Assembly (NCBI RefSeq): GCF_900112225.1
Contig: NZ_FOLD01000005.1
Span: 1-64,000 of the forward strand
From: Massilia yuzhufengensis
GTDB taxonomy: Bacteria; Pseudomonadota; Gammaproteobacteria; Burkholderiales; Burkholderiaceae_D
Reading direction: 5' to 3'
Length of the DNA: 64,000 nucleotides
Part shown: positions 10,801 to 19,038 of the stretch, piece by piece
Numbering within the stretch: the stretch's first letter is position 1
Layout of the letters: the number at the start of each line of letters is the position of its first letter
Made by a program: the position numbers and the translations under genes
The notes under the pieces: model-generated
Databases searched by the model: none
What the model saw: only the letters and a program-made list of their open reading frames with translations
Told to the model about the DNA's origin: nothing

Positions 10801-13800
10801 CGGTGATCATCGACACCAGCGTGGCCCTGCCGACCTTGGCCCTGCACGCCGACACCGGCAGCGCGGCCGGCGACGGCCGCAGCAACGACGGCCGCATCGA
10901 CGCCGGACTGGCCGCCGACGTGGCGAGCTGGGAATACAGCACCGACAGCGGCATTTCCTGGACCGCCGGCAGCGGCGCCGGCTTCGTGCTGGCCGAGGGC
11001 AGCTATGCCGCCGGCGTGCTGCGGCTGCGCCAGACCGACATGGCCGGCAACACCAGTGCAGTGGCCACGAATGGCGCCGCCATCGTGATCGACCACACGC
11101 TGGCCGCACCCGCACTGGCCCTGGCCGCCGACACCGGCGCCAGCGCCGCCGACGGCATCAGCAGCGCCGCCACGGTGAACGTCACCCTGGCCGCGGACGT
11201 CGCCGGCTGGGAATACCGCAGCAGCAGCAACGGCGCATGGAACGTTGGCAGCGGCACCAGTTTCGTGCTGGCCGAAGGCAGCTATGCTCAGGGTGAGGTG
11301 CAGGTACGCCAGACCGACACGGCCGGCAACACCAGCAGCGCGGCCACCAACGGCGCCGCGATCGTGATTGACCTGACGGTGGCCGCGCCGGGCCTGGCCC
11401 TGGCCAGCGACACCGGGTCCAGCGCCGCCGATGGCGTGAGCAGTGCCGGCACGGTCAGCGTGAGCCTGGCTCCGGACGTCGCCTCTTGGGAGTACCGCAG
11501 CAGCAGCGTGGGCGCCTGGAGCGCCGGCAGCGGCACCAGTTTCGTGCTGGCCGAGGGCAGCTATGCGCAGGGCGAGGTACAGGTACGCCAGGTCGACACC
11601 GCCGGCAATACCAGCAGCGCCGGCGTCAACGGCACGGCCATCCTGATCGACCAGACCGCGCCCGCGGCCCCTGGCCTGGCGCTGGCCAACGACACCGGCG
11701 CCAATCCCGTCGACGGCGTGAGCAACGATGGCACCGTGGACGTCGTGCTGGCCAACGGCGTGAGTGCCTGGGAATATCGCAGCGCCAGCACCGGCGCGTG
11801 GACCACCGGCAGCGGCACCAGCTTCGTGCTGGCCGCAGGCAGCTATGCGCCGGGCGAAGTGCAGGTGCGCCAGCTCGACAGCGCCGGCAACACCAGTAGC
11901 GCGGCCAGCAACGCTGCGGCTCTGGAGATCGTCGCGCCGCCGGCGGCGCCGGGCATGGCGCTGGCATCCGATACCGGCGCCAGCGCGGCCGATGGCATCA
12001 CCGCCGACGGGACCGTGGCGGTGACGCTGGCAGCAGGCGCCGTGGCATGGGAATACCGCAGCAGCGCCTCCGGCGCCTGGAGCGCAGGCAGCGGCACGAG
12101 CTTCACCCTGGCCCCCGGCGCCTATGCGGCCGGCGCGGTCCAGGTGCGCCAGGTCGACAACGCCGGCAATACGAGTGCGGTCGCCACCAACGGCGCCGCC
12201 CTTGTGGTCGACGGCGCCGCGCCTGTGGTGGGCGCGGTCACCCGCGCCACCGTGGCCAGCCCGTCGGCCAACCAGGCCATCGTGGTCGCGGTGCGCTACG
12301 ACGACGCCGGCGCCGGGATCGACGCGGCCACCGTCGACACGGCCGACATCACGGTGAGCGGTCCGGGCGCGGGCGCCGGGCTGGCCGTGTCGGCAGCGAG
12401 CTGGAACGCCGCCACCGGGATCGCCCAGTACACGCTGGACGCGCCGGCCGGCGGCTGGAATGCCGTCCATGCCGGCAACTGGAGCATCGCCATGGCAGCC
12501 GGCGCCGTGCTCGACCTGGCCGGCAATGCGCTGGCCGGCGGCGTCGCCCACCAGTTCGCGGTCAGCTTCAATACCGCGCCGATGATCACCACCAATGGCG
12601 GCGGCGCCAGCGCCGCGATCGACGTCGTCGAAGGCCTGCGGGCGGTCACCACCGTGCAGGCGAGCGACGCCGGCGACACGCTGGCCTACAGCATCAGCGG
12701 CGGCCTCGATGCCGCCCTGTTCGAGATCGATGCGGCCAGCGGCGTCCTGCGCCTGCGCAGCGCGCAGGCTGCTGCCAGCCCGGCCGACAGCGACGCAAAC
12801 GGGAGCTACCTGGTCAACGTGACCGCCACCGACGGCGCCGGCGCCAGCGACACCCAGGCGCTCACCATCACGGTGCTGCGCGATACCGACCGCGACGGCG
12901 TGGCCGACATCCTCGACCCCGACCTGGACGGCGATGGCCGCCTGAACTCGGCCGAGGACCCGGTGCCAAGCGCGCACGGCGGCGCCACCGGCGACGGCAA
13001 TGGCGACGGCATCGCCGACAGCACCCAGGCCAACGTCGCCTCGCTGGCAACCGTCGGCTCGGTGGCGGCGGACAAGCGTTTCGCCACCATCGCGGTCGCC
13101 GACGGCCTGACCCTGGTCGGCGTGAGCAATAGCGCGGCGCCTGCGGGCCTGCCGCGCAACGCCAAGATGCCGCTCGGCCAGTTCGACTTCGAAGTGCGTG
13201 GGCTGGCGGTGGGCGCCACGGTCGATATCGACATGTACGTCGACAAGACCCTCAGCGCCAACGGCTACTACAAGCAGACCGCAAGCGGCTGGGTCAACCT
13301 GGCCACCGTAAGCACCGTCGGCGGCAAGACCAAGCTGAGTTTCAGCCTGACCGATGGCGGGGCGTACGACGCCGACGGCATCGCCAACGGCGTCATCGTC
13401 GATCCGGGCGGTGCAGCGGTGATCGCGCCGCGCATCGTCAGCGCCGGCGGCGAACCAAGCGGCACCGTGCTGGTGCGCGAGAACCTGCTGGCCGTCACCA
13501 CGGTGCAGGCGGAAGCCCTGGGCCCGGTCGTGTACGCGATCACGGGCGGCGCCGACGCGGCCCGCTTCACGCTCGATGCCGCGAGCGGCGCCCTGGCCTT
13601 TGCCAGCGCACCCGACTTCGAGTATCCGCAGGACGCGGGCGACGGCGCCGCCAACAATACCTACGTGGTCGAGGTAACGGCCCTGGGCGCGGCCGGCAGC
13701 GATACCCAGGTGCTGACGGTGCGGGTGCAGGACGTGGACGAATCCACGCCGCCGGTGGACGACGGCGACTCGATCCCGGCCAGCACCGAACAGGCGGTAC

Positions 13801-15098
13801 CGTCCCTGCCGGGCGCGAACGGCGCACCGGGCGTTGCCGGCGACGGCAATGGCGATGGGCTGGCCGACAGCAAGCAGGCCAATGTCACGTCGCTGCCCTT
13901 CCTGCATACCGACCGTGCGCAAAGCAACCCCGGCAGTGCGCCACCCGTGTACCTCACCCTGGTCGCCAACTCGGTCGACGGCAAGGTAGCCACGGGGGCG
14001 GGCGCCGCCACCGTGCTGAAGGATGTCAAGCAGCTCGACGCGCCGGCCGATAAACCGGCCGACCTGGCGCTGCCGTTGGGCCAGATCAGTTTCGCTGCCG
14101 AGGTCGCGACCGCCGGTGCGTCCGAGAACTTCAGCATCTACGTCGATGGTGCGATCCCGATCAACGGCTACTGGAAACAGAACGCCGCAGGCACCTGGGT
14201 CAACCTGGCCGACGCCGCCCACGGCGGCAAGGTCGTGCTCGAAGGCGGGCGCGTACGCCTGGACTTCACCCTGGTCGACGGCGGCGAGTTCGACGACGAC
14301 GGCAAGGCCGACGGCATGATCACCGACCCCGGCGCACCTGGCTACCGGGCGCCGGCGGCGGGACCGGACAGCGACGACGACCAGTTCCCCGATGCGCTTG
14401 AGGCGGGCCATGGCCTGGTGGTCGGCCCCAAGGACAACGACGTCTTCGGCAGCAACAAGCTGTTCGTGATGGAGCTGTACCGCGACCTGCTGTTCCGCGA
14501 AGCCGCAGCCCCCGAGTGGACCCACTGGCAGGGTGTGCTCGACAGCGGCGCGATGGGCAAGGCCGGCCTGGTGTCGACCTTCCTCGACTCGGTCGAGTTC
14601 CAGGGCGGCGCCGGCGCGCTGGTGCGGCTCTACCTGGCCGCTTTCGACCGCCTGCCGGACGGCGCGGGACTGGCGTTCTGGACCGGCCAGGTCGGCGCCG
14701 GGCAGCCACTGGCGGCACTGGCGCAGGCGCTGTCTTCCAGCGCCGAGTTCACGGCCACCCATGGCCAGCTGGACGACGCCGGCTTCGTGCGCCAGCTGTA
14801 CCAGAATGTGCTGGGGCGCCAGGGCGACATTGGCGGCGTCGCCTTCTGGACCGCGCAGCTGGGCGGGTCACTGGAACGCGGCGACGTGCTGCTGGGCTTT
14901 GCGCAATCGGCCGAGTTCACGGTCGCGAGCGACCATGCAGTGACGGCGGCGATGGGCTACCTGGGGCTGCTGGAACGCGATCCGGCGCCGCAGGAAGTCG
15001 ATTTCTGGACCGGCAAGCTCGATGCCGACGTACCGGAGACGATCGTCATCGGCGCCTTCCTGGCCACACCGGAATACCACGACCGCTTCCTGCCCTGA
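7824..15098 (+). CDS. giant repetitive Ig-like / choice-of-anchor U / DUF4214 surface protein
   Basis: Probably a secreted or surface adhesin-like protein of 2424 residues; no enzymatic motif was seen. From the N-terminus: a roughly 450-residue unrecognised, possibly beta-propeller-like region; a block near VTSVDYATPA and a Big-type Ig domain; five tandem 93-residue repeats (10825-12218) with the core WEYRSSSNGAW and EVQVRQTDTAGNTS; a cadherin-like stretch; Asp-rich DTDRDGVADILDPDLDGDG typical of Ca-binding thrombospondin-type repeats; two choice-of-anchor U-like modules; and a C-terminal DUF4214 region (about 2210-2424) with three or four copies of a pattern like FVRQLYQNVLGR. No signal peptide is visible, so export could use a C-terminal signal and a type I system, as known for some DUF4214 proteins, but none is encoded nearby. 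The ATG at 7824 is chosen over 7764 because the extra 20 residues fall in the regulatory region. Confidence 0.85.
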   Translation: MTISGELLAPGGNTPSTFQNINADAVRLGNGGTVLGYLKQVSGDLMTYAPYPGFDGILQVMDPQNRVLRSISLVDDLLPAGRFLNDMVVERLANGGFVVAWSDADVADINWQDVRVRYAIYDDNGSLVSRDVLSTTAGFNVRITSLADGGFATVFAANTAAHSQQGVVNTFNWNAGSYVKAAESYVGDPNAPAPGANADVTKLFMFDEFSISGLSDGGFVVGAPTYDWVNSNYTPLGDFVFRYAAGGAQQAFASGNYWQRVNWNDGQVNNAVLTKAFAGGFASVNRGKDGNWQVTMFNNDGSLITTTQQTEQVYRSGVYDTRTYHATDITPVVAWPGQNYLNYDQFIDIAEINGELVVVVPNAGKGFDLVRLSKADGTVLSVSNMGIAVPQDAVLMNPRILAEGSGYDLTYDVMSINGDNYYLQSTYQIGLGAPPNLAPQIDGLDGDATDFILGTAQYIDNNVFADVADADSADFDGGYLEVLQVAGAADGDFSFDLLLASSQFLWGSGAQPDTANDGTSFIAPGPMVAGDKVWYNPDSSLDPADWILAGTVTSDGQDGASLKITFNNPALAVPSALLDHASFAAAMITFLMYTAPTLGARSFELRIADGDGAVSLPASFDMTGTSDQSSTIAPAAGVTEPVTLPTNVLNQAGAVGVFDFTVTDAGDADGLATRIDALSLQVAGSGDFTKVTWLLTGPGLGAPVQGVYHAGSGTLDFASAIAVADGAAAVYTVKAYFNTTSGVTAGATYLLSLDGDSGVTLANGMSSQMANGQSPVTTGSGIVVVAGPGVTSVDYATPAASPTNADSLSWTVRFSEAVSSIDAADFDVAGLSGETITVAAAGANTYTVTASGGGLASLNGSATLALAAGQDIVNGAGMALASLAPSGTDQRSYLIDNSAPAAPSQPDLASASDSGSSTIDNRTRIATPTFTGSAEAGALVELVDANGTVLGSGIATAGAWSITVSALGEGNHTISARASDAAGNTGLASSGLAVIIDTSVALPTLALHADTGSAAGDGRSNDGRIDAGLAADVASWEYSTDSGISWTAGSGAGFVLAEGSYAAGVLRLRQTDMAGNTSAVATNGAAIVIDHTLAAPALALAADTGASAADGISSAATVNVTLAADVAGWEYRSSSNGAWNVGSGTSFVLAEGSYAQGEVQVRQTDTAGNTSSAATNGAAIVIDLTVAAPGLALASDTGSSAADGVSSAGTVSVSLAPDVASWEYRSSSVGAWSAGSGTSFVLAEGSYAQGEVQVRQVDTAGNTSSAGVNGTAILIDQTAPAAPGLALANDTGANPVDGVSNDGTVDVVLANGVSAWEYRSASTGAWTTGSGTSFVLAAGSYAPGEVQVRQLDSAGNTSSAASNAAALEIVAPPAAPGMALASDTGASAADGITADGTVAVTLAAGAVAWEYRSSASGAWSAGSGTSFTLAPGAYAAGAVQVRQVDNAGNTSAVATNGAALVVDGAAPVVGAVTRATVASPSANQAIVVAVRYDDAGAGIDAATVDTADITVSGPGAGAGLAVSAASWNAATGIAQYTLDAPAGGWNAVHAGNWSIAMAAGAVLDLAGNALAGGVAHQFAVSFNTAPMITTNGGGASAAIDVVEGLRAVTTVQASDAGDTLAYSISGGLDAALFEIDAASGVLRLRSAQAAASPADSDANGSYLVNVTATDGAGASDTQALTITVLRDTDRDGVADILDPDLDGDGRLNSAEDPVPSAHGGATGDGNGDGIADSTQANVASLATVGSVAADKRFATIAVADGLTLVGVSNSAAPAGLPRNAKMPLGQFDFEVRGLAVGATVDIDMYVDKTLSANGYYKQTASGWVNLATVSTVGGKTKLSFSLTDGGAYDADGIANGVIVDPGGAAVIAPRIVSAGGEPSGTVLVRENLLAVTTVQAEALGPVVYAITGGADAARFTLDAASGALAFASAPDFEYPQDAGDGAANNTYVVEVTALGAAGSDTQVLTVRVQDVDESTPPVDDGDSIPASTEQAVPSLPGANGAPGVAGDGNGDGLADSKQANVTSLPFLHTDRAQSNPGSAPPVYLTLVANSVDGKVATGAGAATVLKDVKQLDAPADKPADLALPLGQISFAAEVATAGASENFSIYVDGAIPINGYWKQNAAGTWVNLADAAHGGKVVLEGGRVRLDFTLVDGGEFDDDGKADGMITDPGAPGYRAPAAGPDSDDDQFPDALEAGHGLVVGPKDNDVFGSNKLFVMELYRDLLFREAAAPEWTHWQGVLDSGAMGKAGLVSTFLDSVEFQGGAGALVRLYLAAFDRLPDGAGLAFWTGQVGAGQPLAALAQALSSSAEFTATHGQLDDAGFVRQLYQNVLGRQGDIGGVAFWTAQLGGSLERGDVLLGFAQSAEFTVASDHAVTAAMGYLGLLERDPAPQEVDFWTGKLDADVPETIVIGAFLATPEYHDRFLP
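10825..12218 (+). repeat. five tandem 279-bp repeats within the giant gene
   Basis: Five consecutive in-frame units of about 279 bp (93 codons) begin near 10825, 11101, 11380, 11659 and 11937. Each encodes the pattern DTG-(S/A)-x-A-DG, WEYRS, GSGTSFVLAEGSYA, QVRQ-D-AGNTS. Units 2 and 3 are most alike at the DNA level, as expected for recent duplication or gene conversion. Confidence 0.85.
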
Positions 15099-15158
15099 GC
15101 GCCCGGGGCCCCGCACCGCCAAGGTGCCGGGGTCCCGCCCCTCCCCCACGACGGCCGG

Positions 15159-15176
15159 CCACCGCTCCAGCGGTGG
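15159..15176 (+). other. short hairpin after the giant gene
   Basis: CCACCGCT (15159-15166) pairs with AGCGGTGG (15169-15176). It lies in a GC-rich stretch after the stop at 15098 and is followed about 20 nt later by a short T run near 15200. It may be the transcript end of the giant gene, but it is not a classic terminator. Confidence 0.3.
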
Positions 15177-15256
15177 TCGCGTCCGGCACGTCCCCCGCAT
15201 TTTTTGTATCATTGTCCATCTCTACTACCGGCGCCGCGCACACGGCGGGGCAACAC

Positions 15257-16273
15257 ATGGACAGCATCGACCTCGACGTACTCAAGACCTGCGACGCCTG
15301 GCTCGCCGGCGGCCAGCGCTGCCAGCTGGTCACGGTCATCAAGACCTGGGGCTCGAGCCCGCGCCCGATCGGAGCGACGCTCGCCATCTGCGAAGACGGC
15401 AGCGTGGTCGGCTCGGTCTCGGGCGGCTGCATCGAGGACGACCTGATCGCACGGGTGCGCGCCAACGGCATCGAGCTGGCGCGCCCGGAAATCGTCAGCT
15501 ACGGCATCAGCGCCGACGAGGCGCACCGCTTCGGCCTGCCCTGCGGCGGCACCATCGAACTGGCGATCGAGCCGCTCGCGCCAAGCAGCCGCATTGGCGA
15601 ACTGCTGGCGCGCCTGGCTGCGGGCGAGCTGGTCGAGCGCCGGGTGCAACTGGCCAGCGGCGTGGTGACCCTGGAACGGGCCGCCGCCAGCGCCATCCAG
15701 CGCGTCGAGGACGGCGTGCTGGCCACCATCCACGGCCCGCGCTGGCGCCTGTTCATCATCGGCGCCGGCCCGCTGTCGCGCTTCCTGGCGCAGGTGGCCA
15801 GCGGCCTGGATTACCGCGTCACCGTGTGCGACCCGCGCGAGGAATACCGCAGTGGCTGGAACCTGCCCGGCGTGGAACTGGTGCACGCCATGCCGGACGA
15901 CCTGGTGATCGAGGCCCGGCTGGATGCGCGCTGCGCGGTGGTGGCGCTCACCCACGACCCCAAGCTGGACGACCTGGCGCTGATGGAGGCATTGAAGTCC
16001 GAGGCCTTCTACGTGGGCGCGATCGGCTCGCGCCTGAACAATGAAAAGCGGCGCGAACGCCTTAAAATGTTCGACCTCGACGAGGCCCAGCTGGCGCGCC
16101 TGCACGGCCCGGTCGGCATCTACATCGGCAGCAAGACCCCTGGCGAGATCGCGATTTCCATCATGGCCGAGATGACTGCGGTGAAGAACGGCGTGCCGGC
16201 TGCGCTGCTGGTGCCACATGCGGCGGCGCCCGCCGCCGCCAGTACGCAAGCCTGCGCGCGCGTTGCCGCGTGA
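15257..16273 (+). CDS. XdhC family protein (molybdoenzyme maturation type)
   Basis: XdhC-type proteins handle the molybdenum cofactor and deliver its sulfurated form to xanthine dehydrogenase or related hydroxylases. The 338-residue protein has the N-terminal XdhC/CoxI signature TWGSSPRPIGATLAI and SVSGGCIEDDL, and a C-terminal Rossmann-like domain with LFIIGAGPLSRFLAQVA and YVGAIGSRLNN. The start at ATG 15257 (MDSIDLDVLK) matches the family N-terminus; the open frame further upstream overlaps the DUF4214 gene and is noise. No xanthine dehydrogenase, CoxL or MobA gene is adjacent, so its partner enzyme must lie elsewhere. Confidence 0.85.
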   Translation: MDSIDLDVLKTCDAWLAGGQRCQLVTVIKTWGSSPRPIGATLAICEDGSVVGSVSGGCIEDDLIARVRANGIELARPEIVSYGISADEAHRFGLPCGGTIELAIEPLAPSSRIGELLARLAAGELVERRVQLASGVVTLERAAASAIQRVEDGVLATIHGPRWRLFIIGAGPLSRFLAQVASGLDYRVTVCDPREEYRSGWNLPGVELVHAMPDDLVIEARLDARCAVVALTHDPKLDDLALMEALKSEAFYVGAIGSRLNNEKRRERLKMFDLDEAQLARLHGPVGIYIGSKTPGEIAISIMAEMTAVKNGVPAALLVPHAAAPAAASTQACARVAA

Positions 16274-16357
16274 GCGGCCGGATTCCAACGCAAGAAACGG
16301 ATGGCGCCAGGCGCGCCAGGCCGCCACAATAAGCATTTTGTCCCGGGCCACCTCTCG

Positions 16358-17266
16358 ATGAATACCGCAAACATGCTGCGCCTGGTGGCGCTGGCCGCCA
16401 TCTGGGGCGGCTCCTTCCTGTTCATGCGCATCGCCGCGCCCGTGCTCGGACCGGCCGTGCTGATCGAATACCGGGTGATGTTCGCAGCCCTGTTCCTGGC
16501 CGGTGTCGCCGGGTTCATGCGCCTGCGCGGCAAGGGCGTGCCGCTCGACCTGCGCCGGCACTGGAAGCACTACCTGATCCTGGGCTTCTTCAACTCGGCC
16601 CTGCCCTTCCTGCTGTTCGCCTACGCCGCGCGCACCCTGTCGGCCTCGGTGCTGTCGGTGCTCAACGCCACCGCGCCGATGTTCGGCGCGCTGGTGGGCG
16701 CCGTGTGGGCGCGCCAGGCTGTCTCGGGGCGCGCGGCGCTCGGCCTGGTGCTCGGCACGGTGGGGGTGAGCCTGCTGGTCGGCTTCGACCACGTGTCGGA
16801 GCGCCCGGGCGCATTCGTCGCGATCGGCGCCGCGCTGGTGGCGGCCTTTTGCTACAGCCTCGCCAGCCAGTACGCCAAGTCGGCGAAAGCGGTGGCGCCG
16901 TTCGCCAATGCGCACGGCTCGATGTGGGCCGCGACCCTGTTCGTGATCCCGGCCCTGCCTTTCTTCCCGGCGCCGGGCACGCCGACCCTCGGCATCATGG
17001 CCGCGGTGCTAGCGCTGGGCGTGGTCTGCAGCGGCATCGCCTACATCCTCTACTTCAAGCTGATCGAGGAAGTCGGCACCACTTCGGCACTCACGGTTAC
17101 TTTCCTGAACCCGATGTTCGGCATCCTGTGGGGCGCGCTCTTCCTGCATGAAGTGATCGGCTGGCACACCCTGCTGGGCTCGGCCATCGTGCTGGCCGGC
17201 ACCGCGCTGGTCACCGGCTTCCTGCCCGCCTTCCTGCGCGCGCCCTCCACCGCGCAGGGCAAGTAA
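16358..17266 (+). CDS. EamA/DMT family transporter
   Basis: Inner-membrane exporter-type protein of 302 residues with about ten hydrophobic helices in two EamA halves. The N-terminal half starts LVALAAIWGGSFLFMRIAAP, and the C-terminal half ends with the typical VGTTSALTVTFLNPMFGILWG and LLGSAIVLAGTALV. The substrate cannot be read from sequence; family members move amino acids, metabolites or drugs. The ATG at 16358 (MNTANMLRLV) is chosen because the first helix follows directly. Confidence 0.88.
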   Translation: MNTANMLRLVALAAIWGGSFLFMRIAAPVLGPAVLIEYRVMFAALFLAGVAGFMRLRGKGVPLDLRRHWKHYLILGFFNSALPFLLFAYAARTLSASVLSVLNATAPMFGALVGAVWARQAVSGRAALGLVLGTVGVSLLVGFDHVSERPGAFVAIGAALVAAFCYSLASQYAKSAKAVAPFANAHGSMWAATLFVIPALPFFPAPGTPTLGIMAAVLALGVVCSGIAYILYFKLIEEVGTTSALTVTFLNPMFGILWGALFLHEVIGWHTLLGSAIVLAGTALVTGFLPAFLRAPSTAQGK

Positions 17267-17271
17267 GCGCC

Positions 17272-18159
17272 ATGCAGGCGCAGTTCGCGATCGCCCTGCC
17301 GGCCGGCTACCGCACCGGGGACGTGCTGTCCTTCCATGCGCGCGATACGCAGGGACTGGCCGAACAGCTCACGCCCGGGGGGCTGCGCAAGGGCGTGCTG
17401 CTGGACGGCAGCGCGGTGCTGCTGGAGGTGGACTTCGCCGCCGAGGCGGCAAGCTGCACGGTGGATGCCGATGGGCCGCTACCGCCGGCCCTGCTGCAAC
17501 GGGCCCGCGAGGCGCTGCTGAATATCCTGGGCCTGCGCATCGACCCGGCCGCGTTCGCCGCATTCGCACGCGACGATGCCGCGCTGGGCGCCATCGTGGC
17601 GCGCCGGCCCGGCCTGCGCATCGTGCAGTCCGCCACCATCTTCGAAGCCCTGACCTGGGCCATCATCGGCCAGCAGATCAACCTGCCCTTCGCGATTTCC
17701 CTGCGCCGCACGTTCATCGAGCTGGCCGGCCGTCCGCATTCCAGCGGCCTGTGGTGCTACCCGGAAGCGGCGGATGTGGCGCGCCTGGCGCTGGACGACC
17801 TGACCAGCAAGAAATTCTCGCGCGCCAAAGCGGAAACCCTGCTGCGCCTGGCGCAGCTGGTCATGGACGGCGGCGTGGTGCTGGACCGCGAGCGCCCGGT
17901 GGCCGAGGTAGTGCCGGAATTGCTGGCGGTCAAAGGCATCGGCCCCTGGACCGTGAATTACGCGCTACTGCGCGGCTATGGCTACCCGGATTGCTCGCTG
18001 GAAGGCGACGTGGCGATCCGCACCGCCCTGCACCGATTGCTGGGCGGCGACGAACGGCCCGGCATCGCGGCGGCGCAGCGCCTGCTGGAGCGCTACGCGC
18101 CGCACCGGACCATGGCTGCGGCCTACCTGTGGGCCAGCCTGGGCGAAGAAGCGGACTAG
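17272..18159 (+). CDS. DNA-3-methyladenine glycosylase II (AlkA type)
   Basis: Base-excision repair enzyme removing alkylated purines. The 295-residue protein has an AlkA-like N-terminal domain and the HhH-GPD fold: the FEALTWAIIGQQIN helix, a helix-hairpin-helix VKGIGPWTVNYA starting at residue 220, and the catalytic Asp246 in EGDVAIRT. It begins 5 nt after the EamA stop, so the two are probably cotranscribed, though functionally unrelated. Confidence 0.88.
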   Translation: MQAQFAIALPAGYRTGDVLSFHARDTQGLAEQLTPGGLRKGVLLDGSAVLLEVDFAAEAASCTVDADGPLPPALLQRAREALLNILGLRIDPAAFAAFARDDAALGAIVARRPGLRIVQSATIFEALTWAIIGQQINLPFAISLRRTFIELAGRPHSSGLWCYPEAADVARLALDDLTSKKFSRAKAETLLRLAQLVMDGGVVLDRERPVAEVVPELLAVKGIGPWTVNYALLRGYGYPDCSLEGDVAIRTALHRLLGGDERPGIAAAQRLLERYAPHRTMAAAYLWASLGEEAD

Positions 18160-18166
18160 GCCTGTA

Positions 18167-18580
18167 TTAGTTCCACAGCTGCATGCCTTCGAATTGCTGG
18201 GCGCCCTCGCCGGAAAAACGTATCAGCTCGGGCAAGGGTACGGTGGCCAGGTTGTCGCGCCCGTAGTGGCCGCCCAGGGCGCTGGGGATGCGCAGGCAGT
18301 ACTTGCGGTCTTCCGTCAGCGGGCCCAGCGTGGATTCGGCCAGGTGCACGACTTCCGGCATGTACCAGTCGTTCAGGAAATCCTGGTTGTAGGCCAGGGC
18401 GTCGAGCGCCGCGCGGCTGTCGGCGACGGGCTCGCAGCACAGGTCTTGCGGACGCAGCCGCCAGTAGCGGCCTTCGTCGTCGCGGATGATGAGGTTGCCG
18501 AATGCATTGGACCCAAGGACTTCGACAGCGGTCAAGCCGACCCAGCCCCAGGCGTCGTTGATGTCGTCTACGTTGATCAT
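18167..18580 (-). CDS. Tdi1 / DUF1851-like putative T6SS immunity protein
   Basis: The 137-residue acidic cytosolic protein has no signal peptide. Its layout resembles the GAD-like/DUF1851 family, the family of the Agrobacterium T6SS DNase immunity protein Tdi1: GNLIIRDDEGRYWRLRPQDL, then LGPLTEDRKYCLRIPSALGG and a C-terminal PELIRFSGEGAQQFEGM. Members protect against T6SS DNases or act as stand-alone orphan immunity proteins. No toxin gene is adjacent: AlkA ends 7 nt away in convergent orientation and tRNA-Met lies on the other side. The family call is from memory of its consensus and is moderately secure; the target toxin is unknown. Confidence 0.6.
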   Translation of the reverse strand: MINVDDINDAWGWVGLTAVEVLGSNAFGNLIIRDDEGRYWRLRPQDLCCEPVADSRAALDALAYNQDFLNDWYMPEVVHLAESTLGPLTEDRKYCLRIPSALGGHYGRDNLATVPLPELIRFSGEGAQQFEGMQLWN

Positions 18581-18723
18581 GTGCTCTGTCCGTTAGCGTC
18601 GGGGGCCGGCGCAGGCGCGCCTGCATGGCCGTCGCAAGTTGGACCAAGCGGGGTCGGCAACATTCCGGGTGGACGCGCCCGGTTTGCGCTGCGTCGTGTG
18701 GACGCAGGAAACCGGAGCGGAAA

Positions 18724-18757
18724 TGAAAAAACCGCTGATTCTTGCGAATCAACGGCT
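18724..18757 (-). terminator. terminator of tRNA-fMet
   Basis: On the minus strand CCGTTGATTC, a GCAA loop and GAATCAGCGG (one G-T pair) are followed by six T. It lies 12 nt beyond the 3' end of the tRNA gene, a classic Rho-independent terminator. Confidence 0.9.
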
Positions 18758-18768
18758 TTTCCTGAATC

Positions 18769-18845
18769 TGGTTGCGGGGACAGGATTTGAACCTGTGACC
18801 TTCGGGTTATGAGCCCGACGAGCTGCCAGACTGCTCCACCCCGCG
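18769..18845 (-). tRNA. tRNA-fMet (initiator, anticodon CAU)
   Basis: The 77-nt gene reads from CGCGGGGTGGAGCAG to GCAACCA with the CCA end encoded. The anticodon loop CTCATAA gives CAU. The unpaired first base (C-A mismatch at 1-72) and the GGG/CCC pairs of the anticodon stem mark it as the initiator. Confidence 0.97.
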
Positions 18846-18857
18846 TCTGTGAAACGA

Positions 18858-18886
18858 ATTATACGCCCAACGCGCGTAATAGGCAA
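18858..18886 (-). promoter_or_regulatory. promoter of tRNA-fMet
   Basis: On the minus strand TTGCCT (18881-18886) and TATAAT (18858-18863) are separated by exactly 17 nt. The mature tRNA begins 13 nt after the -10 box. Confidence 0.8.
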
Positions 18887-19038
18887 ATCCAATCCTTCGA
18901 TAGTGTGCAATTGCAGAACGATATGCCTCATGCGTGCCGGGAGCCGCCGCCGGAAAAGCCGCGCCGGCCACCGCCGATCACGGCATGGCGCGGGAAAAAC
19001 CGTGTAAAGTAAGCACACTCTCAACCTCTCGACCCCCT

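Noticed and set aside
10825-12218. Evenly spaced repeats considered as a CRISPR array
   Set aside because: The period is 279 bp, in frame, and encodes protein repeats; no short repeat-spacer structure exists.
8256-14762. Minus-strand open frame of 2168 codons antisense to the giant gene
   Set aside because: Shadow of a GC-rich, repeat-rich gene. The translation is low-complexity (runs of Gly, His, Arg, Ala) without domain patterns, while the plus strand has clear domains.
14516-15256. N-terminal extension of the XdhC-like protein by about 247 residues
   Set aside because: It overlaps the DUF4214 coding region in another frame and reads as Arg/Gly-rich noise; XdhC homology begins at 15257.
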